This document shows, piece after piece, positions 1 through 8,127 of a stretch of 64,000 nucleotides of DNA (the first letter of the stretch is position 1; each line of letters opens with the position of its first letter). The position numbers were made by a program, and so were the translations under genes. The notes beneath the pieces are model-generated. The model was not told the origin of the DNA and ran no database searches. It saw only the letters and a list, made by a program, of their open reading frames with translations. Source of the stretch: Flavobacterium endophyticum (GTDB taxonomy: Bacteria > Bacteroidota > Bacteroidia > Flavobacteriales > Flavobacteriaceae); NCBI RefSeq assembly GCF_003634455.1, contig NZ_RBLC01000001.1, positions 310,001-374,000 on the forward strand, written 5' to 3'.

Positions 1-780
1 CCAGAATTAAAGCATGACAAAGGCGGTATCTTGTCTATGGCAAATGGCGGAAAAGCTACAAACGGCAGCCAGTTTTTTATCACGCACCAAGCAACGCCTT
101 GGCTTGACGGAATCCACACTGTTTTTGGACATGTGATTGAAAACGGCATGGAAGTGGTAAACGCTATCCAGCAGGATGACGTAATCAACAAGATTACCAT
201 CATCCGCAAAGGAGAGGATGCTAAAAAATTTGATGCTCCAAAAATCTTCAAAGACAATTTTGCAAAGCAGGCTGCTGAACAAAAAAAGATGGAAGAGGAA
301 CAGCTAAAATTAAGAGAACAATATGCTGGCGTCATTAAAGAAAAGGAGGCCTCTTTCCAACAATTAAAATCGCAATCAGTTAAAACTCAATCTGGATTGC
401 AATTTAAGATTCTATCTAAAGGTAATGGCAAAAAGCCTGTTGCCGGAGCGCAGGTTTTTATCAACTATGCAGGCTATTTTGAGAACGGCGACTTGTTCGA
501 CACCAATATCGAAAGCGTGGCGACAGTTTTCGGAAAGCTAGATCCAAACAGAGCTGCGGCTAAAGCATATAATCCAATTCCTTTCCAGATCGGAGTCAAA
601 GAAGGCATCATTCCTGGATTTATTGAGGGAGTCGAACAGTTATCTATTGGCGACAAAGCGGTTATCTTTATTCCTTCGTATTTAGGCTACGGAGAAAGAG
701 GCATGGAAGGTGCTATTCCTCCAAACGCTAATATTATATTTGAAATTGAAATGCTCGGATCAATGCCTGCCAACCAATAG
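1..780 (+). CDS. Peptidylprolyl isomerase, cyclophilin-FKBP fusion (5' truncated by window edge)
   Basis: The frame is open from base 1, so the true start lies upstream; the first visible ATG at 31 is internal. The visible N-terminus is the end of a cyclophilin domain ([18 protein letters not shown]). A charged linker follows at about residues 75-120 and then a complete FKBP domain ([42 protein letters not shown]). Proteins of this family catalyse cis-trans isomerisation of prolyl bonds, probably in the periplasm. The gene is a tandem paralogue of the complete gene 39 bp downstream, with the same domain order. Confidence 0.9.
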   Translation, partial: PELKHDKGGILSMANGGKATNGSQFFITHQATPWLDGIHTVFGHVIENGMEVVNAIQQDDVINKITIIRKGEDAKKFDAPKIFKDNFAKQAAEQKKMEEEQLKLREQYAGVIKEKEASFQQLKSQSVKTQSGLQFKILSKGNGKKPVAGAQVFINYAGYFENGDLFDTNIESVATVFGKLDPNRAAAKAYNPIPFQIGVKEGIIPGFIEGVEQLSIGDKAVIFIPSYLGYGERGMEGAIPPNANIIFEIEMLGSMPANQ

Positions 781-819
781 GCAGCTAAAAATAAAGTAGA
801 AAACTTAATCTGTACTAAA

Positions 820-1992
820 ATGAAATTAAAATTTATTTGCTTATTGTTTTTGGCCATGACAGCTGGCCTAGGCGCGCAGACAAAAAAGAAAGCCGCTGCT
901 CCAAAAAAAGCTGCAACTACAACCAAAAAAGCAGGGGCTTCTAACCAAGAGCCTGGAATTTATGCTCAGTTTGAAACGACCAAAGGAAGAATTGTAGTCA
1001 AATTAGAATATCAAAAAGCGCCGATTACGGTTGCCAATTTTATTTCTTTGGCAGAAGGCACCAATACTGCCGTAAATGCAAAATACAAAGGAAAACCGTT
1101 TTATACCGGACTTAAATTTCATAGAGTTATCAAAGATTTTATGATTCAGGGTGGAGATCCGCTGGGCAATGGTTCTGGAGATCCTGGCTACAAGTTTAAG
1201 GATGAAATCGACCCAAGCTTGAAACATGATACAGCAGGAATTCTTTCTATGGCCAATTCTGGCCCTGGAACCAACGGAAGCCAGTTCTTTATTACGCACA
1301 AATATACGCCGTGGTTGGATGGCAAGCACACTGTGTTTGGCAAAGTGACTAGCGGCATGGACGTTGTGAATGCGATTGAGCAAAACGACGTAATCATGGA
1401 AATCAAAATCATTAGAAATGGTGCCGAAGCTAAGAAGTTTGACGCGGCTAAAGTATTTAATGAGTATTTTGCCAACAAAGATGAAGTTGAGAAAAAACAA
1501 TTAGCTGCCGAAGCCGAGAAAAAGAAAGCGCTTGAAGCTGAATTTGCTCCTGTAAAAGCTAAAAAAGTAGCCGAATTGAACGCCATCAGAGCGACAACAA
1601 CAAAGACTGCTTCTGGTTTAGAATATAGTATTACGACAAAAGGCAAAGGAATAAAACCGGCTTCTGGAACGGTATATGTTAATTATGCAGGATATCTTGA
1701 AGATGGAAGCTTGTTTGACAGCAGCGATGCCGAAATATCTAAGCTATACGGTAAGTTCGATGCTAACCGCGCAGCTCAGAATGGCTACCAGCCTTTTCCT
1801 TTCGATATTTCTAATAAAGGCGGCCTGATTCCTGGTTTCCTTGAAGGTATTAATCTTATGTCGTTTGGAGACAAGGCTACATTCTTTATCCCAGCCGCTC
1901 TTGGCTATGGCGAAAGAGGTGCTGGAAACGTAATTCCGCCGAATGCTAATATTATTTTTGAGGTGGAACTTTTGGAAGCTCCTAAACAATAA
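820..1992 (+). CDS. Peptidylprolyl isomerase, cyclophilin-FKBP fusion, periplasmic
   Basis: This 390-residue protein has a signal peptide (cleavage after GLGAQ, about residue 20) and a Lys/Ala-rich low-complexity stretch at about 22-40. A full cyclophilin domain follows at about 48-205 ([33 protein letters not shown]), then a helical charged linker at about 215-260 and a C-terminal FKBP domain at about 270-390 ([17 protein letters not shown]). It should act as a periplasmic folding catalyst with two independent isomerase sites. The truncated gene upstream is a close paralogue, so the pair arose by tandem duplication. A strong hairpin terminator follows at once. Confidence 0.93.
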   Translation: MKLKFICLLFLAMTAGLGAQTKKKAAAPKKAATTTKKAGASNQEPGIYAQFETTKGRIVVKLEYQKAPITVANFISLAEGTNTAVNAKYKGKPFYTGLKFHRVIKDFMIQGGDPLGNGSGDPGYKFKDEIDPSLKHDTAGILSMANSGPGTNGSQFFITHKYTPWLDGKHTVFGKVTSGMDVVNAIEQNDVIMEIKIIRNGAEAKKFDAAKVFNEYFANKDEVEKKQLAAEAEKKKALEAEFAPVKAKKVAELNAIRATTTKTASGLEYSITTKGKGIKPASGTVYVNYAGYLEDGSLFDSSDAEISKLYGKFDANRAAQNGYQPFPFDISNKGGLIPGFLEGINLMSFGDKATFFIPAALGYGERGAGNVIPPNANIIFEVELLEAPKQ

Positions 1993-2013
1993 TTAATCAC
2001 AGGTATTTATACT

Positions 2014-2046
2014 AAAAAAGAGGTTCTAAATGAACCTCTTTTTTTT
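2014..2046. terminator. Bidirectional rho-independent terminator
   Basis: AGAGGTTC and GAACCTCT form an 8-bp stem around a 5-nt loop, with A-run before and T-run after. It serves the isomerase genes (+) and the convergent hypothetical gene (-). Confidence 0.85.
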
Positions 2047-2482
2047 ATTTCTTAAACTTCCATTCAAATTCATCTTTGTCGTTGATGATGGCTCCTAGTT
2101 CCACTTTAATGACTTCATCAAATTCGGCTTGGAGGATGAGCCAGTTGGATTCGTTGAAGAAGTTTTCAAAGGTGTCGAATTCTTCTTTTTCCCACTTTGC
2201 CAGTCCTTTTGCTTCTAGTTCTTTTTGAAGCACAGCTATCGGACGGGCTATGACTTTTTTGTCAAACAAAACTAATTCTGGACTTGATGCTACGAGATAT
2301 CCGAGCTTGAATCCTTCTTCTTGATAAAACGTCAAGCGGATTTTTTGCTTGTTGTATTGAAAGATGACATTGTCTTCTTCGTCTTTATAGGCCTTGTCTG
2401 GCTTGCCGTAAAGGGCTTCTACATCTTTCTGCAGCATCCCGAAGATGAGCTTGTCGATTCCGATTTTTGGGTTTATTTTCAT
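2045..2482 (-). CDS. Hypothetical cytoplasmic protein, 145 aa
   Basis: I do not recognise the family. The protein has no signal peptide or membrane segment and is rich in charged and aromatic residues. Near the N-terminus, GMLQKDVEALYGKPDKAY resembles the 'GMskeeVealLGkP' segment of SmpA/OmlA-type repeats, where a short helix precedes a Gly-Lys-Pro turn, but this is a weak likeness and the rest does not fit a lipoprotein. The C-terminal half alternates short strands and helices (DTFENFFNESNWLILQAEF). It lies 3 bp downstream of the GNAT gene on the same strand, so the two are probably co-transcribed. Confidence 0.75.
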   Translation of the reverse strand: MKINPKIGIDKLIFGMLQKDVEALYGKPDKAYKDEEDNVIFQYNKQKIRLTFYQEEGFKLGYLVASSPELVLFDKKVIARPIAVLQKELEAKGLAKWEKEEFDTFENFFNESNWLILQAEFDEVIKVELGAIINDKDEFEWKFKK

Positions 2483-2485
2483 GTT

Positions 2486-3103
2486 TTATCTGTTGTTTAT
2501 TTTATTCTTCAATTGTTCTTTTGCGCCTCCCTCCCATTCGCTTTTTAGGATGCTGAGTATGATAGAATCGCGGCGGACTCCGTTTTGGATTGTCGGCATG
2601 TGGCTTCGCAATATTCCTTCCACCTGGCAGCCTATGCTTTTCATGGCGGCAATGCTTTTTGCATTGTTGCTGTCGGCCCTAAACTCTACTCTTTCCATTC
2701 CTAGCACTTCAAAAGCAAATTCGAGCATCAGGAACTTGCAGTGCTTGTTGAGCCCTGTTCCTTGATAGTCTTTTCCGTACCACGTATAGCCGAGCTGGAG
2801 CGTCTTGAACGGCAGATTGATATCATAAAAGCGCGTGCTGCCGGCATAGGTGTTTGTTTTTTTATCGTAGACGATGAAGGGAAATTCGGTCTTGTTTTCT
2901 CGTGCTTTTAGTGCCAAGTCTATGTAGTTTTCGAGGTTTTCTCTGCCTGCGGCGGGAATAGAAGAAAATGTCCAGATTTCGGGCTCGTTGAGCGAAAAGT
3001 GCAGTAGGTTTTCTATATCTGAATGTTGCAGCGGCCGCAACAGGACTGCATCATCTTGCAATATCACTTCTTTTGAAAAGTCAAATTCTTTTATCTGTGC
3101 CAT
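2486..3103 (-). CDS. GNAT family N-acetyltransferase (RimJ/RimL type)
   Basis: The protein has 205 residues with the layout of RimL-like GNAT enzymes. VLLRPLQHSDIENLL is the N-terminal strand-helix, LGYTWYGKDYQGTGLN is the motif A acetyl-CoA pyrophosphate loop at about 115-130, and VEFRADSNNAKSIAAMKSIG is motif B. The family moves acetyl from acetyl-CoA to a protein N-terminus or small amine; the substrate cannot be read from sequence. The ATG lies close to a TATTTTTG box. The downstream 145-aa gene is likely in the same transcript. Confidence 0.88.
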   Translation of the reverse strand: MAQIKEFDFSKEVILQDDAVLLRPLQHSDIENLLHFSLNEPEIWTFSSIPAAGRENLENYIDLALKARENKTEFPFIVYDKKTNTYAGSTRFYDINLPFKTLQLGYTWYGKDYQGTGLNKHCKFLMLEFAFEVLGMERVEFRADSNNAKSIAAMKSIGCQVEGILRSHMPTIQNGVRRDSIILSILKSEWEGGAKEQLKNKINNR

Positions 3104-3417
3104 ATAGTGTGATAGGTTCTTTTGGATATCAAAAATAGGTTTTATGTGGCTATAAATTATTATAAAACTCTTATAAAATGTTTACTACTGTTTTATGGGG
3201 AGATTCTTGCTTCGATAAACACTATTGTTTATTAAAAAAATTACTTAAGTAATTATTTTTAGTAATAAAAATAGAGATAATTTGGTTTATGAGTATGCAT
3301 TTGGTTTGATAGGTTTGTGTTTTTTAATTAAAAAATAAATAAATTAGTTTATTTATAAATTATATTTTGTATTATTGTAGCCTATCTAACCCAAATAACT
3401 AATTAAAAACCAATGAT
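3104..3417. other. A+T-rich intergenic region, divergent promoters
   Basis: No gene seen. On the minus strand, TATTTTTG at 3137-3130 fits the Bacteroidetes -7 box for the acetyltransferase. The rest is very A+T-rich with long A/T runs and no clear hairpin; it should also hold the promoter of the small ORF at 3418. Confidence 0.5.
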
Positions 3418-3573
3418 ATGAATCCAAAAAAGCACTTTATCAGAAGCCTTTATTCTACCCGAGGCAAATTGGTGCCTAGCTGTCTGGCTTGTATCGCACC
3501 AAAAGAAGAAATCGTGTCTGTCGTCTTGACAAAAAGGTGTGAAGGGTCTTATAAGCCTCCTCCTAAAATGTAA
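3418..3573 (+). CDS. Possible 51-aa Cys-containing small protein
   Basis: An ATG opens a 51-codon frame that ends in TAA. The product is basic, with three cysteines (PSCLACIAP near residue 22, then C41) and a proline-rich end (YKPPPKM). It has no signal peptide and I recognise no family. It sits 110 bp upstream of the lipoprotein gene at 3684 on the same strand, with an inverted repeat between them (GAAAACAG/CTGTTTTC, about 3594-3612), so it could be a leader peptide or the first gene of that transcript. It may also be a chance ORF. Confidence 0.4.
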   Translation: MNPKKHFIRSLYSTRGKLVPSCLACIAPKEEIVSVVLTKRCEGSYKPPPKM

Positions 3574-3683
3574 GTAAAGCTTGTCTTAGCTGGAAAACAG
3601 CTACTGTTTTCTAGACCAGACGGCTTGCAGTCTTCTCATAAAATTTTACCCGCCAAATAATTAGTAATCTAAACCAATCAATT

Positions 3684-5099
3684 ATGAAAAACACTGCATT
3701 TTTTAAGGGCCTGCTGTATGCGGGTATTGTATTATTGTTTCTTAACTGCGATGACGAAAAGCCAGTGACGGCGCATGCTCATCAGACTAAAAATATGGCG
3801 ATTTCTTTTAGCCAGTTTAAAAAGGAAACGGATATTGTTGATTTTCAGACGGTCTTTAGGGTAAAGGCTTCACATTTTGGAGAAAATGCAAGAACGGCTG
3901 GGCTGACTCAGGGCTTTGTTATTGATACTACTTCTATAGAGAAACGTTCAGATAGCAATCCTACTTATTCATTTTTTGTATATCCGGTCAATGATAAAAT
4001 GGCGGGAGAACATGAAATCTTCAACTTGGTCTACCATAAAGAGAATGGCAAATGGGAAACGAGCCTATTTTCTGCCGAAATAAAGGTTGTTGAAGGAAGC
4101 AATACGCTCTATGAAAACATCAAGCAGGTATATTCGAGTCGTAGCACCAATGTAGTGTGCTGGGGAACGGAATATAAATTTCACTGTACGCGTACGGGGC
4201 CTTGTGCAGGAGGCAGCTGCGACTTGTGTAACTTGTGTGTTTCTTCGAGTGCCATTCCTGTTCCGTGCGGCACGACCGAGCCTGAAGACCCGGGTACCGG
4301 CACTGGCGGAGAGCCTAGATTTGGCATCAATCCTGGCGGCGGCGGTATTCCTGTTAAGGCATTTATGACTGCCTTGGGGCTTGATCTCGTGCAGCAGGGC
4401 TGGCTGGATGCAAATCCGTTTTTTAAGGCACGGCTTATTGAGGGCTATATTGATGTGCCGTCTATCAGTGCTATCGTAGATATTCGTGACGAGTTTAAGG
4501 CAAAATTGGGCTTTTTGATGACTAATTATGAAATGTGCCAGAGTGTTGTCGAATATGTCATACAGCAACAGTATCGGCAGGAGGCCCAACAGTTTGGGTG
4601 GGAACTGATTAACCTGGCTATGGAAGATTCGTTTGCCTTTGCGTTTGACGATACTGTTGCAGAAAATGCGGTGCCTATCAATAGCGTTGGGCAATTGGGA
4701 ACCTCATTAAACGAGTTGAAGTTTACCTATGTAGCGATAGACCAGCTGCCAAATCAAAGAAACACATTTATAGGCAGCTATAAATTTAGAATCAATACAA
4801 TAACTGGACTAAAAATGAATATCAAATTTTCTGTCTCTCCGCAATACCATCATACTGTCACGAGCGTAGCTACCGAGCAATATGGAGTATCTCTTGGGGA
4901 GTGGGAACAGAGCCATTATGAAGCGGAGGTATTACCGAATGGCAATATAAGGGTTGAAGTTGTCGGCTCTATGAAATATGATTATTCTATTGATGGGTGG
5001 ATTACCAAAGGGCTTAAGATTTTTAAGGGCATACGCATGATCTTGATCTTAAATCCGGCCGATGCAACCGTCGTAAGTTCTTCATGGAATTATAACTAA
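3684..5099 (+). CDS. Large hypothetical lipoprotein with a Cys-rich segment
   Basis: The 471-residue product starts with a lipoprotein signal peptide ending in LFLNC (Cys22), so it should be anchored in a membrane facing the periplasm or surface. The N-terminal part (about 35-140) reads as a beta-rich domain with SFSQFKKETDIVDFQTVF. A Cys-rich segment follows at about 153-195 (CWGTEYKFHC, GSCDLCNLC), then a Gly/Pro linker and a mixed helical and beta C-terminal region. I know no family for it. A frameshifted remnant of the same N-terminus occurs at 6607, so this is a duplicating lineage-specific family. The 52-aa membrane protein follows 15 bp downstream. Confidence 0.85.
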   Translation: MKNTAFFKGLLYAGIVLLFLNCDDEKPVTAHAHQTKNMAISFSQFKKETDIVDFQTVFRVKASHFGENARTAGLTQGFVIDTTSIEKRSDSNPTYSFFVYPVNDKMAGEHEIFNLVYHKENGKWETSLFSAEIKVVEGSNTLYENIKQVYSSRSTNVVCWGTEYKFHCTRTGPCAGGSCDLCNLCVSSSAIPVPCGTTEPEDPGTGTGGEPRFGINPGGGGIPVKAFMTALGLDLVQQGWLDANPFFKARLIEGYIDVPSISAIVDIRDEFKAKLGFLMTNYEMCQSVVEYVIQQQYRQEAQQFGWELINLAMEDSFAFAFDDTVAENAVPINSVGQLGTSLNELKFTYVAIDQLPNQRNTFIGSYKFRINTITGLKMNIKFSVSPQYHHTVTSVATEQYGVSLGEWEQSHYEAEVLPNGNIRVEVVGSMKYDYSIDGWITKGLKIFKGIRMILILNPADATVVSSSWNYN

Positions 5100-5114
5100 C
5101 TTAAAATACAACTT

Positions 5115-5273
5115 ATGAGAGAAAAAGTTTTTGAAACCGAAACGGTCTACAATCTAGATTTTATCTTGGGCTCGATATGGGAGTTCGTGAATATAGCGCT
5201 GCTTATAGCTATTATCTATTTTATCGTAAAGCTGTATAGAAAGGTTATCAAATTTTTGGATAAGAATTCTTGA
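5115..5273 (+). CDS. Small single-span membrane protein, 52 aa
   Basis: The ATG at 5115 opens a 52-codon frame. A short polar N-terminus is followed by one hydrophobic helix (residues about 24-41, FVNIALLIAIIYFIVKL) and a basic tail (YRKVIKFLDK), which favours a cytoplasmic C-terminus. It begins 15 bp after the lipoprotein gene and ends just before a terminator, so the pair forms a transcription unit. A comparable order, remnant lipoprotein followed by a small membrane protein, occurs at 6607-7037, which supports this being a real partner gene. Function unknown. Confidence 0.6.
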   Translation: MREKVFETETVYNLDFILGSIWEFVNIALLIAIIYFIVKLYRKVIKFLDKNS

Positions 5274-5294
5274 TACAACTACGGGCTTTTAAGT

Positions 5295-5328
5295 TAAACG
5301 GCAAGATACATCTTTGCCGTTTTTTTAT
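5295..5328 (+). terminator. Rho-independent terminator
   Basis: AAACGGCAAGA pairs with TCTTTGCCGTTT, followed by a run of T. It ends the lipoprotein / small membrane protein transcript. Confidence 0.85.
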
Positions 5329-5380
5329 TGCAGTTTAAGCATCAATTAGTTATATACCTGCCTGCTATTATTTTGATTAA

Positions 5381-5530
5381 AAATAAGCCGTTTCAACTTT
5401 TACATAATGCGTTTCAAGATTGAAATAAACGATTTCAATATACGCATAAGGCATTTCAGTTTTTAAATAAGCGTTTTCAATCTGAAAAGAAGGCTTTTCA
5501 AGATTCAATCAAGGACATTTTAAACGCTAT
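5381..5530. repeat. Degenerate 21-bp-phased repeat array A
   Basis: TTTCA recurs at 5391, 5412, 5433, 5454, 5475 and 5496, exactly 21 bp apart each time, with a seventh degenerate unit (CATTTTAAA) after it. Each unit reads roughly ATAAGCGTTTTCAA followed by variable bases. It lies between the terminator at 5295 and the 3' end of the helical-protein gene at 5567. No unit is identical to another, so this is not a recent tandem duplication. The core resembles that of array B at 38.2 kb (GCGATTGCA). Confidence 0.75.
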
Positions 5531-5535
5531 TATTA

Positions 5536-5564
5536 TTAAAGCCTTAGGAGGGTAAGGCTTTTTC
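5536..5564. terminator. Stem-loop between array A and the gene at 5567
   Basis: AAAGCCTTA and TAAGGCTTT form a 9-bp stem around GGAGGG. The T-rich side follows on the plus strand, but by position it would end the minus-strand gene; possibly bidirectional. Confidence 0.55.
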
Positions 5565-5566
5565 TT

Positions 5567-6295
5567 TTAAATCTTGGTGAATTTGATCTTGGAAATGTTT
5601 TTGTATTGCGCCGATTTAATATCTAGAATAGTAAAGACATAGTCTTTTGCTTTATGAACCGTATCGACCAGATTGTTTGGAGATTGGTACATGATAGTAT
5701 TTCTAGTGCTTCGTAGGTTGTTTAGCGGCACATAAAATTCAGCCACTGCAGCGGTCTTTGCAAGCATTTTTGCATGCAATGTTTTTAATGTAGCAATTTT
5801 ATATTCCTCTTCATTCGGATTGTAATTGTTGGTGTGCTGCAGGATTGAAATCAGCTGGTCAAAATGGCTGGCTTTTTGGTCGTAGCTGGTCTGTGAGACG
5901 GAGTGTTCATTTTGCAGTGCCGCTGGGTCTTTTGTGTTTTGGCCGGTACTCTTTTTATTCCCTCTAATTTTTCGGGCTAGGGTCATAAAATTTTCTACGT
6001 TGTTGGGCTGTACTCCTTCTGTTGCTTTATAGGCTCTTCTTAGTTTTGTAATAAGCTTTCCTAAAGGTTCAAAAGTGTTTTCTCTTTCCGCCACTGCCGT
6101 CTTATAAGGTCCCGTTGCTTCATTAACGTCTTTCTGTGCTTTAGAGGCGAGGGCGTACAAGTTCTGCAGTTCTGTAATGTCGAGTTGCGGGTTTGCTGGG
6201 TTATAGTCAGCTCCTATTGCTACAATGTTTGTGAGTAGCAAATTCATGTTCGCAATGTTTTTTGCGTGTCCTGTTTCGGAATTTTTAGTGCTCAT
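5567..6295 (-). CDS. Hypothetical helical cytosolic protein linked to 21-bp arrays
   Basis: The protein has 242 residues, no signal peptide and no membrane segment. It reads as almost entirely alpha-helical, with amphipathic stretches such as ELQNLYALASKAQKDVNEA and long charged helices. I do not recognise a family. Its setting is distinctive: array A lies just past its stop codon, a short related array (C) lies upstream, and TATATTTG at 6328-6321 gives a -7 box 26 bp before the ATG. Array C starts about 90 bp upstream of that box, the same distance as array B from the box of the gene at 37169. Confidence 0.8.
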   Translation of the reverse strand: MSTKNSETGHAKNIANMNLLLTNIVAIGADYNPANPQLDITELQNLYALASKAQKDVNEATGPYKTAVAERENTFEPLGKLITKLRRAYKATEGVQPNNVENFMTLARKIRGNKKSTGQNTKDPAALQNEHSVSQTSYDQKASHFDQLISILQHTNNYNPNEEEYKIATLKTLHAKMLAKTAAVAEFYVPLNNLRSTRNTIMYQSPNNLVDTVHKAKDYVFTILDIKSAQYKNISKIKFTKI

Positions 6296-6320
6296 AATTG
6301 TTGTATTTAAAAATTTAAAA

Positions 6321-6328
6321 CAAATATA
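6321..6328 (-). promoter_or_regulatory. -7 box TATATTTG of the gene at 5567
   Basis: Read on the minus strand it matches the Bacteroidetes consensus TAnnTTTG, 26 bp before the ATG. No clear -33 TTG was found at the usual spacing. Confidence 0.55.
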
Positions 6329-6411
6329 AAATAATAACGATTATGATTACTTTTGTTAATTAAATACATATTGCCATTTTTTTATTTAAACAGCAATTGA
6401 TAAACAACATT

Positions 6412-6481
6412 TTCCCACTTACACCAAAAAAGTGACCAGTTACGCCTAAAATCGACCACTTATTACTTCTTGTTAGGAAAA
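6412..6481. repeat. Short 20-21-bp-phased repeat array C
   Basis: On the minus strand AAGTGGTCGATTTT, AACTGGTCACTTTT and AAGTGGGAAAATGT follow one another at 20-21 bp. The group is small and diverged, but the spacing matches arrays A and B and it lies upstream of the same gene that array A follows. Confidence 0.45.
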
Positions 6482-6606
6482 TGTTAAAGTTTGAGTGATC
6501 TTTGAATTAGCAAATTTGATAAGTATAAACTGACTGAAACCAACCACTTATTGTCTTTCTATTAACAATTTACTGCCAAATAATTATTAATTAATGCTAC
6601 TTATTC

Positions 6607-6800
6607 ATGAAAAACACTTTATCCTTATTTAAAAATTTCCTGCTCGCAGGTATCGTATTAGCATTCTTAACAGCTGGGAAAGTGATACGCCAGCACTACC
6701 TCATACCCTACAATCTACAAGCACTACTATCTTTTTTAGCCAGTTTAAAAAAGAAACACAGATTTCTAATTTCGCAACGGTCTTTAAGGTTAAAATATAA
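6607..6800 (+). pseudogene. Frameshifted remnant of the 3684-type lipoprotein
   Basis: The first 22 codons (MKNTLSLFKNFLLAGIVLAF) match the signal peptide of the lipoprotein at 3684. After LTA the match continues one frame over as ESDTPALPHTLQ... and FFSQFKKETQISNFATVFKV, which parallels SFSQFKKETDIVDFQTVFRV in the intact gene, then stops at 6800. One lost base destroys the lipobox cysteine and the remaining 400 codons are gone. The upstream bases (GCCAAATAATTA) also match those before 3684, so the whole promoter-proximal part was duplicated. As read without the shift the ORF runs to 6810 and means nothing. Confidence 0.75.
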
Positions 6801-6806
6801 AATATC

Positions 6807-7037
6807 ATGAAATATTTTCTAATTGCGTTTTTATTGATTGTAATTTCAATACTATTTTTATTTATCTACCATGATTTAATCTTTTTAGATGACAGTAAGA
6901 AAGTGCTTTTTATAAGTATAGGCGACATATTTTATGGAATTTCTCTTTATTTATTTTTATTTCTTCTAGTATTGATTTTACTATTGCCTATACTGGGTCT
7001 TTACAGAATTTTTAAGAACAGAAAGCATCATGCTTAA
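6807..7037 (+). CDS. Small membrane protein, 76 aa
   Basis: The protein has two strongly hydrophobic segments (about residues 3-22 and 45-68) separated by a short polar loop (HDLIFLDDSKK), and a basic tail (FKNRKHHA). It follows the lipoprotein remnant as the 52-aa membrane protein follows the intact lipoprotein at 5099, though it is not an obvious homologue. No family recognised. Codons are very A+T-rich. Confidence 0.55.
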   Translation: MKYFLIAFLLIVISILFLFIYHDLIFLDDSKKVLFISIGDIFYGISLYLFLFLLVLILLLPILGLYRIFKNRKHHA

Positions 7038-7155
7038 ATCACTTCTACTTAAACTTGTTTTAAAAGCAAATCATGGTCTTTATTCAAAGTTGTATTCATC
7101 AAAGAATATTGTGAATTTGATGGACATAATAATGTTATCTTAATTAAACCAAAAC

Positions 7156-7488
7156 ATGGATTATGAAAACAAAATTTTTACTTTTATTATTTTTTTTACT
7201 ATCAAAATTTTTGCACAAAAAGAGCAAGAAAGTCTTATCTCTTGTGACAGGATTAAAAATGGATTATTTGATAAAAAAATATATACTAAACTAAATGGAA
7301 AGTATATAATGCAAGCTAACGCAAATAAAGAAACCCTCTTTTTAATTCGTACTACTGAAACTAAAAGCTTTTACTATGTTACAGAATTAGTGATAAAAAA
7401 AATTAAGAAAAGTAATTGCAATGGAATCACAATCGAAAAGCCTGTACATCGTAAAAGTAAAAATGCTCCTAAAATAGTACGAGACTGA
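7156..7488 (+). CDS. Secreted hypothetical protein, start region altered at a T8 tract
   Basis: The open frame from ATG 7156 gives 110 residues with a hydrophobic start ending in KIFAQ, like a signal-peptide cleavage site, then a short basic domain with two cysteines (SCDRIKNG, KKSNCNG). A more typical start is ATG 7163 (TTATGAAAACA context), whose frame is MKTKFLLLLFFL and is out of phase. One extra T in the eight-T run at 7190-7197 would join them into an ideal signal peptide, MKTKFLLLLFFFTIKIFAQ. So the gene may be frameshifted, phase-variable or misread at this homopolymer. Mature part unrecognised. Confidence 0.5.
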   Translation: MDYENKIFTFIIFFTIKIFAQKEQESLISCDRIKNGLFDKKIYTKLNGKYIMQANANKETLFLIRTTETKSFYYVTELVIKKIKKSNCNGITIEKPVHRKSKNAPKIVRD

Positions 7489-7528
7489 CAGTGTCATATA
7501 ATAAACTTAGAATATAAAAACTTTTATT

Positions 7529-8047
7529 ATGCTAGAACTAATTTGGTTATTGATTAACCTTTCCATCATCATTTACTTTATAATCATCTGCGTTAAGACA
7601 GCAAAATTCATTCGAGAGAAAATGGGCGTATTTGCATTAGGTATTTTTGTTTTTGTTTTGCTTTCTGCCGCTGGATTAGATAAAAAATTATCTGAAAACG
7701 ATCAGATGTTCAACCTGAACAAGAGCAGTGACAACAATAAATTTGCGGGAGATACTTTTCTTGTACAAAAAAATCTTGAAGATAATCTATTGTCAAAAAT
7801 CACTTTCTTTTTAAAGTATGGAGAAAATGCTGAAGGCAAAAAGCTCTTATCGGCACATACTTCTTTGACAGGGATTGTGGGAGGCACAAATTGGACCACA
7901 AACGATATATATGTCGATAAATTAGAAAATACAGATACATGCACCTATACTATTTCTGGAATCAGGGAATGGCGATTGATTGGTTTTAAGATTTATTCTG
8001 AAAAAAAAGATTTTAAAGGTAAAATTGAATTGAAAGCATCGTTTTGA
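7529..8047 (+). CDS. Membrane-anchored hypothetical protein, 172 aa
   Basis: Two hydrophobic helices occupy about residues 4-23 and 32-50, with a basic loop between (KTAKFIREK). A soluble domain of about 120 residues follows (GDTFLVQKNLEDNL, GENAEGKKLLSAHTSL, WRLIGFKIYSEKKDFKG), probably beta-rich and facing the periplasm. No family recognised. It lies 40 bp after the preceding secreted gene and is followed by a clear terminator, so the group from 7156 may be one unit. Confidence 0.7.
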   Translation: MLELIWLLINLSIIIYFIIICVKTAKFIREKMGVFALGIFVFVLLSAAGLDKKLSENDQMFNLNKSSDNNKFAGDTFLVQKNLEDNLLSKITFFLKYGENAEGKKLLSAHTSLTGIVGGTNWTTNDIYVDKLENTDTCTYTISGIREWRLIGFKIYSEKKDFKGKIELKASF

Positions 8048-8059
8048 AAAACTATTTTA

Positions 8060-8094
8060 TAAAACGGCAAGGCACTTTCTTGCCGTTTTTTTAT
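8060..8094 (+). terminator. Rho-independent terminator
   Basis: AAAACGGCAAG pairs with CTTGCCGTTTT, then a T-run. It resembles the terminator at 5295 in stem sequence (ACGGCAAG). Confidence 0.85.
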
Positions 8095-8127
8095 TAAATC
8101 ATCTTAATAACCATTTTAAAATTACTC

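Noticed and set aside
1003..1500. 165-aa minus-strand ORF inside the isomerase gene
   Set aside because: Antisense shadow of a conserved cyclophilin domain.
7190..7197. Programmed ribosomal frameshift at the T8 run
   Set aside because: No slippery heptamer with a downstream pseudoknot was seen; slipped-strand variation or read error is simpler.
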